Shown here: piece by piece, positions 17,554 through 23,300 of the stretch
How positions within the stretch are numbered: the first letter of the stretch is position 1
Layout of the letters: each line of letters starts with the position of its first letter
Origin: a virus
Virus record (IMG/VR): IMGVR_UViG_3300031977_002338
Coordinates: 1 to 23,300 of that record
Length of the DNA stretch: 23,300 nucleotides
Direction: 5' to 3' (one strand)
Notes under the pieces: model-generated
What the model was told of the DNA's origin: nothing
Databases searched by the model: none
Seen by the model: only the letters and a program-made list of their open reading frames with translations
Translations under genes and position numbers: made by a program

Positions 17554-17560
17554 TAAATAG
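17554..17560 (-). promoter_or_regulatory. CTATTTA motif, candidate late promoter (scaffold and capsid genes)
   Basis: The sense strand reads AAAACACTATTTATTTTTG, 34 bases before the scaffold ATG at 17520. The first three bases before the motif (ACA) match the copy upstream of the sheath gene. No convincing hairpin was found in the rest of this 116-base gap, which is otherwise AT-rich. Confidence 0.52.
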
Positions 17561-17636
17561 TGTTTTATTTTTTCAAATGACTAAAACTATTGGATTTAGA
17601 ATAATGTTACTTTTTGTGTATTTAGTGACTTATACA

Positions 17637-18356
17637 TTAAAGAGCGGCATACTCAAACCCGTTGAAATTCCAATCAGTGATGGACCAAGTTACCTGAACA
17701 TTTCCACCACAAGAGAGATAAGCGTAGCGCGCACCACCAGCACGGTCGAACTTTTTAGCAGTTCCAAATGTGCTCCATGTAGGCGATGCTCCGGAGCCGC
17801 CTTCATACCAAGTTACTGTTTCGCCAACAATCGTGAAGCGAATCCAATTGTAATTTGTGGTTGTTGCTGCAGTCGAAACCGGTCCCTGTGCATTGCTGTT
17901 TCCAACACAATACCCGGAAAGTCCTGTGCCGCGACCAACACGAATACCTACGAGACCTGCTTGGTTAGACGCGCCATCCTCGCCAGATCCAACCCCCATA
18001 AAGAATTGTGAAGTACCACTAGCCGCGGACGTCTTGACGCGGCAAGATACATCCACATCACCCATCATCGCGGTTGGCCACCATATACGAGAAGCAAGGT
18101 ACCAAGCTGACCCATTAGCAGTCTCGTCTGCTGTATTGTTGGTGACCATAGTAAAATCTGTTCCATTATCATCAATAGAAACAAAATGGGCGCCTGGATC
18201 ATGAACCGTGGCTCCGTTGGCTAGTGTAGCATCTAGGGTTGCACCATCTGCTATACTAGTAGGAGTTCCGGCAACAGGAGATAACCTTTTATCTAATTCG
18301 GTATTGCCTGCAGCTGCCTGCAGCAACCAGACGCCATTTTCAAATACTAATGCCAT
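17637..18356 (-). CDS. Lectin-like beta-sandwich protein, probable virion decoration
   Basis: The 239-residue product begins MALVFENGVWLLQAAAG and then has strand-rich sequence: AHFVSIDDNGTDFTMVTN, ASRIWWPTAMMGDVDVSCRV, TSQFFMGVGSG, NWIRFTIVGETVTWYEGGSG and NVQVTWSITDWNF. The alternation and the 'W-iRf-i-g-tvtwyegG' segment resemble concanavalin/LamG-type jelly rolls that bind sugars. I infer the fold from pattern only and cannot assign a family or binding residues. It has no signal peptide. It lies between a fibre gene (13 bases upstream) and the scaffold, a place where head or collar decorations would be expected. ATG follows AAGG. It may help the particle bind surface polysaccharide or mucus, or it may be a fibre tip. 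Confidence 0.6.
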   Translation of the reverse strand: MALVFENGVWLLQAAAGNTELDKRLSPVAGTPTSIADGATLDATLANGATVHDPGAHFVSIDDNGTDFTMVTNNTADETANGSAWYLASRIWWPTAMMGDVDVSCRVKTSAASGTSQFFMGVGSGEDGASNQAGLVGIRVGRGTGLSGYCVGNSNAQGPVSTAATTTNYNWIRFTIVGETVTWYEGGSGASPTWSTFGTAKKFDRAGGARYAYLSCGGNVQVTWSITDWNFNGFEYAAL

Positions 18357-18368
18357 TCTATTATCCTT

Positions 18369-19931
18369 TTATGTAGTAGAGACGATTCCCCAACCATATC
18401 CTCTCGCTGAAGAAGAAAAGGCCGTAATTGTTAACGCGCCGTAATTTGTTTGGATCTTTGCAGCAGTCCCACCATCAATCTTTTGTGATCCCGAAGGTTT
18501 GACAACAACGTTATTAGTTGATCCAGATCCGAACAAATCTTTAACTGTGTAAGTTAAGCCAATTTGATCATCTGTTGTAATCCCGGGCAATGTTCCAGTG
18601 ACTACAGATCCGGTACAATCTACGACAAATGTCTGAAAGCCTTCAATATTAAAATTTGAAGTTTGAACTTGTGATATAGCCTGATGATAGTCTGTACTGC
18701 GAAGTTTAAATTCACCCTCAAAAACATCAAGTAAATCTTTACCTCCGAATGTGTATCTTATGCCCTGACCAATATTGATAGAGCCGTTGGCTGAGGATGT
18801 TACCTCTATGCCCACAGATGCTGTGATTGTTGGGACAGACAATATATCAGAAGAGAATGTGAATGGAGAGTGGCTTGTGATTTGACCGTTAGTGGTTGAT
18901 ACCAACACTCTGTCTGCCGGTATGCTAGAAATATAAACGTCCCCTATATACAAGCCTGATCCCGAAATATTCACGGATGCTGAAATATCCCCCCCTACCG
19001 TAAGAGTATGGTCTGGGTTTGTGTTGTTAATACCCACTCTATTAGCCGAAGCTGAAATAAAAATTGTGTTGTCTTGTATTGTTTGATCTGTATCGTTCCC
19101 AATAAATAAATGACCTTTATCTAAGTTGGGAGTATCATTTGCTCTACCAGCACCACCAACTTTGATTTGCCCATTAGAACTAATACCATTGCGAACAACC
19201 TTGCCGATGTTTTGCACTAGGTTGCTAGAGCCTGTTGGTTTAACGTTAGTGAATGTACCCGCTGTTCCACCGGAGCCTGTGTTCACATAAAGAATATCAC
19301 CTTCCGAGAATGAATGTCCGGGGGATATGTTGTTTAGATTTAAGCCGTCAAGAGAACCAAAGGTTGCAACTTGAGTGTTAGTATTATTGCTGGCCGAAAA
19401 CGCACACAATCCAAAGGCGGGCATCTTAGCAGGGTCATCGCAAGCAGCAAGACCAATGGTCGGCGTTGTTCCCGATAATCCTTTGATATATACGACTTTG
19501 CCTTTTCCAATACCGCCAACTTCATCAACTTTGGCGACAAATAAGATAGCACCTTCCAAGTCGCCGTAGAATTCTTTGCCGTCTTCAAGGCGAACGTTGC
19601 CTGATATAAGAACATCACTTGTTGCTGGATCCCAAAGTAAATCACTAGAGCCACTTAGATCACCAGATACAGGAGAGTCAAATCTAAACTGTAAAGAATA
19701 TTGAGGACCATCAGCAACTTCAACCGCTGATGCTGTAACGTTTGTTAGGTTTGATCCATCACCATAAAAGGCAGATGCTGATATGTTTGCGGATGCTGAT
19801 AAGGATCCTGCACCGTCTGTTGTTAATAAAGCGGAGCCACTAAAGGATCCACTGCTATTGAATTGTATGTCTCCGTTAGAGCCTCCCGGTGATGTTGAGC
19901 CTCCACCCGGTCCATATACCCATCCTGACAT
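18369..19931 (-). CDS. Modular fibre protein, 520 aa
   Basis: The protein starts MSGWVYGPGGGSTSPGG and is built from recognisable fibre modules. Residues about 20-90 include NGDIQFNSSGSFSGSALL, then GDGSNLTNVTASA and QYSLQFRFDSP. Residues about 130-250 form a 'VVYIKG...PTIGLA...MPAFGLCAF...SEGDILYVN...IGKVVRNG' domain found in phage fibres. Next are GHLFIGNDTDQTIQD and VGINNTNPDHTLTVGGDISA. The last about 47 residues (KPSGSQKIDGG, YGALTITAF, YGWGIV) form a cap like those of the two neighbouring fibre genes. There is no signal peptide or enzyme motif. The start follows AGGAG; a terminator and CTATTTA lie upstream. It could be a head, collar or tail fibre; location next to head genes favours the first two. 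Confidence 0.78.
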   Translation of the reverse strand: MSGWVYGPGGGSTSPGGSNGDIQFNSSGSFSGSALLTTDGAGSLSASANISASAFYGDGSNLTNVTASAVEVADGPQYSLQFRFDSPVSGDLSGSSDLLWDPATSDVLISGNVRLEDGKEFYGDLEGAILFVAKVDEVGGIGKGKVVYIKGLSGTTPTIGLAACDDPAKMPAFGLCAFSASNNTNTQVATFGSLDGLNLNNISPGHSFSEGDILYVNTGSGGTAGTFTNVKPTGSSNLVQNIGKVVRNGISSNGQIKVGGAGRANDTPNLDKGHLFIGNDTDQTIQDNTIFISASANRVGINNTNPDHTLTVGGDISASVNISGSGLYIGDVYISSIPADRVLVSTTNGQITSHSPFTFSSDILSVPTITASVGIEVTSSANGSINIGQGIRYTFGGKDLLDVFEGEFKLRSTDYHQAISQVQTSNFNIEGFQTFVVDCTGSVVTGTLPGITTDDQIGLTYTVKDLFGSGSTNNVVVKPSGSQKIDGGTAAKIQTNYGALTITAFSSSARGYGWGIVSTT

Positions 19932-19953
19932 ATTGATTTTTCTCCTGCTTCCT

Positions 19954-19960
19954 TAAATAG
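19954..19960 (-). promoter_or_regulatory. CTATTTA motif, candidate late promoter (520-aa fibre gene)
   Basis: The sense strand reads GCAACTATTTAAGGAAG, 23 bases before the ATG at 19931 and 13 bases after the T run of a strong terminator. A motif here, right behind a terminator, is best explained as restart of transcription. Confidence 0.55.
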
Positions 19961-19972
19961 TTGCTCAAAACT

Positions 19973-20003
19973 AAAAAGGGAGCCCCCCTTTCGGAGGACC
20001 CCC
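19973..20003 (-). terminator. Rho-independent terminator after the 564-aa fibre gene
   Basis: On the sense strand GGGGGTCCTCC and GGGGGGCTCCC pair as an 11-bp stem, including three G-U wobbles, closed by a GAAA tetraloop. TTTTTAGTTTT follows directly. It lies about 35 bases after the stop of the 564-residue gene and just before the CTATTTA motif of the next gene. This is the clearest intrinsic terminator in the window. Confidence 0.92.
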
Positions 20004-20037
20004 AATTTATTAGCAGGATTAACCAGCTAGTTCTAGA

Positions 20038-21732
20038 CTAGACGATTCTCCAGTTGTCTGCTACAACGTATACCAAAGATACAGCAGCGTATGGGGACTC
20101 AAGGTCAATGGTGGATTCACCATCGATTGTGTGAGAACCCTGGCAGCTGATTCTAAGGACGTAGTCGCCAGAAATGTCACCAGCCTTAACGTGGATAACG
20201 TCACCAACGGATGGCGATGCTGGAAGATCAACACCTACGTTTGCTGCAGAAATGGCAGCGAAGTAGTTGTAACCTTCCTGAAGTGTATCACCATCAGCCT
20301 TGGAGTGAACATCGTTACCAGTAACGGAAAGCTGACCGGATGTGGCTGTAAGACCAGCACCTGCCATTGCGGATACGATATCAGCAAGGCTTTCCTTCTT
20401 TGTGCTGTTGTCAGTAGCATCGACAATAGCAACAAAGTCGGCACTCATGTCAACGTCAGCAGCTGTCAACTCGTTGAGGTCAAGGCTAAGAACAGCAGAA
20501 GATGCTGCAAGACCGTCACCTGCGAAGAGTGTAGCGAGATCGTCAATTGTTTCCTTCTTCATGGAGTCAGAATCATCTGAATCGATGAATGCGAAGCTGT
20601 CGCCGGAAGCGATTGCGCCTGCGGAGAACTCTGCGAGGTCAACCTCTAGAGCGTGGGATGCAAGAGCAATACCGTTACCAGCTACACTGGACTTCAACTG
20701 AATCTCATCAGACGCAATTGCGAAGGATGTGGAGTTGACCTGTACTTCTAGAACACCAGAAGAAGCTGCGAGAGCGTCACCAGCGATTGCAGTGGCGTAG
20801 TCAGCCATTGCGTCACGCTTCATTAGACCATCGCTGTCAAGGAAGTAGAAGCTATCTGCAGCTACGTCAAGTGCTGCATCAGCAACGCCTTCAAGCTCAA
20901 CTGTACCGCCAGCGTAAAGGTTACCAGAACCAGAGATAGCGCCAACTACTGCGAGCTTAGAACCATCAAAGGTCAACTTTGAATCGTCTTCAAGCTCACC
21001 ACCTGTACCGGCGAGAACGATACGACCAGAGGTCAAGTCCTCAACGATAGCAGTGTTGAATGTTGCACCACCGTCAACTTCAAGGGAGCTATCAAAGACA
21101 GCAGCCTCGTCAACAGAAAGTGTACCACGGATGTCTGTTGCGACACCTGTAGCAGCCAAGGATGTTGCACCAGCAACGTCAAGGGCACCGTTAAGATCAG
21201 CTGCACCAGCAACTGTGATACCAGCCTGCAAGTTCATTGCACCCTGGAAGTCAGATGTGCTGTTGAAGTCAGCAGCGCCATCAACCTGCATTGTGCTGTC
21301 GAATACAGCAGCTTCGTCTACGGAAAGTGTACCACGAATGTCTGTTGCAACACCAGAAGCAGCCAAGGATGCTGCACCAGCAACATCGAGAGCGCCATTG
21401 AGGTCAGCTGCACCAGCAACTGTTAGAGCGTCCTGCAAGTTTACAGCACCCTGGAAATCAGCTGTGCTGTTTGCGTCGAGTGCGCCACCAACTGTCATAA
21501 TGCCATCGATGCTGAAGTTACGAGCACCAGACATGTCCTTGTTGGAATCTAGAACCATAGCCTTGGATGCGGCTGCGGTACCATCTGTGATGCCATCAAG
21601 CTTTTCGAGATCAGTTTCGCTCATGTCAGCGGAACCGATAACGAGGGAGAAACCGGATTCGATTTCTACGTTACCCTCTTGGAGAAGGGCACCTGAGAGG
21701 ATTGCATCTCCTCTTTGGAATTTGTAAGCCAT
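20038..21732 (-). CDS. Repeat-rich fibre/decoration protein, 564 aa
   Basis: The start MAYKFQRGDAILSGALLQEG is followed by LEKLDGITDGTAAASKAMVL and DSNKDMSGARNFSIDG, a motif widespread in phage structural proteins. Residues 91-228 are two near-identical 69-residue units (DFQGA, TVAGAADLNGALDVAGA, DIRGTLSVDEAAVFDS). Three looser units (FLDSDGLMKRDAMADYA, FIDSDDSDSMKKETIDDLA, IVDATDNSTKKESLADIV, each followed by AGD/AG-LAASS-VL) lie near residues 297-330, 382-416 and 434-470. The end has GSHTIDGESTIDLESPYAAV and DNWRIV, the same cap type as the two adjacent fibres. The ribosome site GGAGGA is strong and codons favour C- or G-ending forms as in the capsid gene, so the product is probably abundant. 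It is likely a trimeric beta-rich fibre; target unknown. Confidence 0.8.
   Translation of the reverse strand: MAYKFQRGDAILSGALLQEGNVEIESGFSLVIGSADMSETDLEKLDGITDGTAAASKAMVLDSNKDMSGARNFSIDGIMTVGGALDANSTADFQGAVNLQDALTVAGAADLNGALDVAGAASLAASGVATDIRGTLSVDEAAVFDSTMQVDGAADFNSTSDFQGAMNLQAGITVAGAADLNGALDVAGATSLAATGVATDIRGTLSVDEAAVFDSSLEVDGGATFNTAIVEDLTSGRIVLAGTGGELEDDSKLTFDGSKLAVVGAISGSGNLYAGGTVELEGVADAALDVAADSFYFLDSDGLMKRDAMADYATAIAGDALAASSGVLEVQVNSTSFAIASDEIQLKSSVAGNGIALASHALEVDLAEFSAGAIASGDSFAFIDSDDSDSMKKETIDDLATLFAGDGLAASSAVLSLDLNELTAADVDMSADFVAIVDATDNSTKKESLADIVSAMAGAGLTATSGQLSVTGNDVHSKADGDTLQEGYNYFAAISAANVGVDLPASPSVGDVIHVKAGDISGDYVLRISCQGSHTIDGESTIDLESPYAAVSLVYVVADNWRIV
20323..20844 (-). repeat. 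Three diverged protein-coding repeats in the 564-aa fibre gene
   Basis: Three units share an 'F-iDsD-kket-aDlat-AGdgLaAsS-vL' pattern at residues about 297-330, 382-416 and 434-470. Spacing is uneven (about 85 and 54 residues), so they are old and diverged. Units of this type are common in fibre proteins of T4-like phages. Confidence 0.7.
21049..21462 (-). repeat. Tandem 207-bp duplication in the 564-aa fibre gene
   Basis: Two adjacent in-frame copies, 21462-21256 and 21255-21049, encode residues 91-159 and 160-228. The protein copies differ at only about a dozen positions; long stretches such as TVAGAADLNGALDVAGA are identical. The DNA has more differences, mostly at third positions, so the duplication is not brand new but is held under protein-level constraint. 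Confidence 0.9.
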
Positions 21733-21882
21733 TTTTTATGTCCTCCTATAAAATGACCGAGACTATAAAACAAAAATTTAGGGTAACACTACGGAGGAGA
21801 GAGAATCTAAAATATACCCATATCAGTCTCTTGCAATATATACCCCTTGGACGAAGCATAATCAGAAATATTTTAAATTATT
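21733..21882 (-). other. 150-base gap upstream of the 564-aa fibre gene
   Basis: This is the longest gap between genes. The sense strand contains GGGGTATATATT and, 26 bases later, GGGTATATTTT, then CCCTAAATTTTTG and TTTTATAG before the strong GGAGGA ribosome site. There is no CTATTTA motif and no clear terminator. A 37-codon ATG frame (21859-21746) has no ribosome site and is not called. The gap probably holds a promoter and a long leader. Confidence 0.5.
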
Positions 21883-23300
21883 TTAGTAGATGAACCAATC
21901 GGATCCATCGGTGTATAAAAAGACTGATCCGTAAGGTGATTCAACATAGATGGCTGGTGCTCCGTCAATCGTTTGTGATCCCGAGGGGTTAAGGATTACA
22001 GAGTTAGCCGACGAAGCTTGCCCGGACTCGTCTTTTACTATTAAAGTTTGTCCCGCAGAAAAATCTGTGGCATTAAATAAAATACTTGTCGGTACTGACG
22101 ACACACCAATAATATAATTCTCTGACGATGCTGTATGACTTGATGAAACTGATACCCTGCTGTGTACGAGTCCGCCATTAACTGTTAGGCTATTGTCATT
22201 AACGCTATAAGATACTTTTGTTGTCCCGCTAATTTCGTTTGTTATTGGGTTATCAACTCTAAATTGTAAAGATCCAATTGGTCCGTCGCCGGCCATAATT
22301 GCTGATGCTGTAACGTTTGTAAGATATCTTCCGTCGCCATAATAAAAAGATGCTGATACATGTGTGGAAGCAGACACCGTTGTAAATATACCCATGCTCG
22401 CAGATAATAAAGAGGATCCGTCTGCTGATACCTCACCAAGCGTAGCGATAACTTCATTGCTCTGGGGCCCATTAACAATTTGAATTGATCCGGAAATTTT
22501 AAGAGGCGAGCCACCAACTACGACACCCTTTACGGTCAAGTCTCCGGCAATAAAAACATCCGAAGATGCCGACACGTTTCCAATAACTGTTAATGAGTGT
22601 GAGGGCGCATCTGTATTAATTCCCAAACGCCCAGAAGAGGGCAAGAAAGTTAAATTAGCAGAGCCCGTAAATACGCCGGCGCCTTGCTGGAACTGTATAG
22701 AGCCAGTTGGCCCAACAGCATTTGCGCCAGCAGCACTAATAGTAAGTGTATTGTTCGGACCATTGTCTGTTAGGGTGATACCCGTACCGGCTGACAATCT
22801 TCTCTCGTTTGGTAATCTAACTTCTGAATTAACTGTTATATAAGTTGCGTTAAGTGGAGGATAAGGCGCCGGTCTTGGTGCTGGTTGAGAAACATCTGTT
22901 TCTTCTTGTTGTTGTAAAGTTGGACGATCAATGCCTGGGATTACTCTGAATGCGCCTTCTCGTGCTTTCACGCATTCTGCACTGATTTGGAATTTATGTT
23001 CTACCTGCCCAAAGTAATAGCGAGTGTCATTATAAGTCTTTACAATCTCATAGAATACATCGCCGTACTGAACATAATCACCAACACGAACATAAAGATT
23101 TTGATCTTCTACAAGTCTACGACGATGAAAGTTAACAGTTAGTTTGGTTTGGTATTCATAACCATACTTTGTGTTGGTCTGGTCATTTTGGACCTCAACG
23201 TATGCGAATACACGAACAGGCGGCAAAGATACTTTTTCTTTTGCCTCGCCGTAAATATCGTTAAAGTTTGATTCTTCAATGCTTATGGGATAATAAGCAA
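21883..23300 (-). CDS. Neck-like (possibly gp14-type) protein fused to fibre modules, 5' end cut by right edge
   Basis: The frame is open through the right edge, giving at least 471 residues; an in-frame TTG at 23226 is internal, not a start. Visible residues 16-120 contain IYGEAKEKVSLPPVRVFAYV, TKYGYEYQTKLTVNFHRRRL, RVGDYVQYGDVFYEIVKTYN and RYYFGQVEHKFQI. The order 'YGE-K, FyG, GD-YEI, fGQ' resembles T4 gp14 and similar neck proteins; this is a tentative match. After a Pro-rich linker (QPAPRPAPYPPLNATYI) the rest is fibre: GSIQFQQGAGVFTGSANL, GINTDAPSHSLTVIGNVSAS, GDGRYLTNVTASA and a C-terminal cap (NPSGSQTIDGA, SPYGSVFLY, SDWFIY). It may be a collar protein carrying its own whisker-like fibre. 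Confidence 0.72.
   Translation of the reverse strand, partial: AYYPISIEESNFNDIYGEAKEKVSLPPVRVFAYVEVQNDQTNTKYGYEYQTKLTVNFHRRRLVEDQNLYVRVGDYVQYGDVFYEIVKTYNDTRYYFGQVEHKFQISAECVKAREGAFRVIPGIDRPTLQQQEETDVSQPAPRPAPYPPLNATYITVNSEVRLPNERRLSAGTGITLTDNGPNNTLTISAAGANAVGPTGSIQFQQGAGVFTGSANLTFLPSSGRLGINTDAPSHSLTVIGNVSASSDVFIAGDLTVKGVVVGGSPLKISGSIQIVNGPQSNEVIATLGEVSADGSSLLSASMGIFTTVSASTHVSASFYYGDGRYLTNVTASAIMAGDGPIGSLQFRVDNPITNEISGTTKVSYSVNDNSLTVNGGLVHSRVSVSSSHTASSENYIIGVSSVPTSILFNATDFSAGQTLIVKDESGQASSANSVILNPSGSQTIDGAPAIYVESPYGSVFLYTDGSDWFIY

Noticed and set aside
21053-21727. Plus-strand open frame of 224 codons and its repeats
   Set aside because: It is the antisense of the repeat-rich fibre gene; its Ala/Ser/Pro-rich repeated product follows from the codon bias of the sense gene, and it has no ribosome site of its own.
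21746-21859. Minus-strand 37-codon ATG frame in the 150-base gap
   Set aside because: No ribosome site, unremarkable composition, and it overlaps the ribosome site region of the next gene.
23224-23226. TTG at 23226 as the start of the neck-fibre gene
   Set aside because: The frame is open for 24 codons further to the right edge and encodes neck-like sequence (IYGEAKEK), so the gene begins outside the window.
1-23300. CRISPR array, tRNA genes, insertion sequence or attachment site
   Set aside because: No spaced short repeats, no cloverleaf, no transposase or integrase and no terminal inverted repeats were seen; the only repeats are inside fibre genes.

Overview
The window is a late (virion structure and assembly) region of a contractile-tailed, T4-like bacteriophage. 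Every supportable gene lies on the minus strand, so transcription runs from the right edge to the left edge. The strongest anchors are a T4 gp23-type major capsid protein, a gp18-type tail sheath, a gp19-type tail tube, gp13- and gp15-type neck and tail-terminator proteins, a gp26-like protein with a zinc ribbon, a tape measure protein and a LysM-like gp53-type baseplate protein. No host gene, integrase, tRNA, transposon or CRISPR array was seen. The host cannot be deduced. The fibre repeats resemble those of marine phages, but that is inference from general knowledge.

Layout in transcription order. (1) 23300-18369: three fibre-like genes. The first is cut by the right edge and carries a neck-like (possibly gp14-like) N-terminal region fused to fibre modules. 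The second is a 564-residue repeat protein and the third a 520-residue modular fibre. (2) 18356-17637: a 239-residue protein that looks like a lectin-type beta-sandwich. (3) 17520-14670: prohead scaffold and major capsid protein. (4) 14576-12359: gp13-like neck protein and gp15-like tail terminator. (5) 12294-8793: sheath and tube. (6) 8773-7394: gp26-like protein, a start-less downstream frame probably reached by ribosomal frameshifting, and a small unknown gene. (7) 7384-4304: tape measure, tube-initiator-like and gp53-like proteins. (8) 4291 to the left edge: a 1240-residue baseplate or hub-like protein and a truncated structural gene. Portal, prohead protease and terminase are not in the window.

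The products would build a head with fibres or lectin-like decorations, a neck, a contractile tail and its baseplate. Five gaps contain the sense-strand heptamer CTATTTA 23-37 nt before a start codon, and a sixth has the variant CTATATA. In most of these gaps the heptamer sits just after a hairpin or a clear terminator. I read this as repeated terminator-plus-late-promoter punctuation.

The most interesting points are: the T7 run in the gp26-like gene with a conserved-looking 60-codon extension in the other frame, resembling the tail-chaperone frameshift of other phages; the neck protein fused to fibre modules whose C-terminal cap is shared with the two neighbouring fibre genes; the CTATTTA motif; and the lectin-like gene beside the capsid genes.
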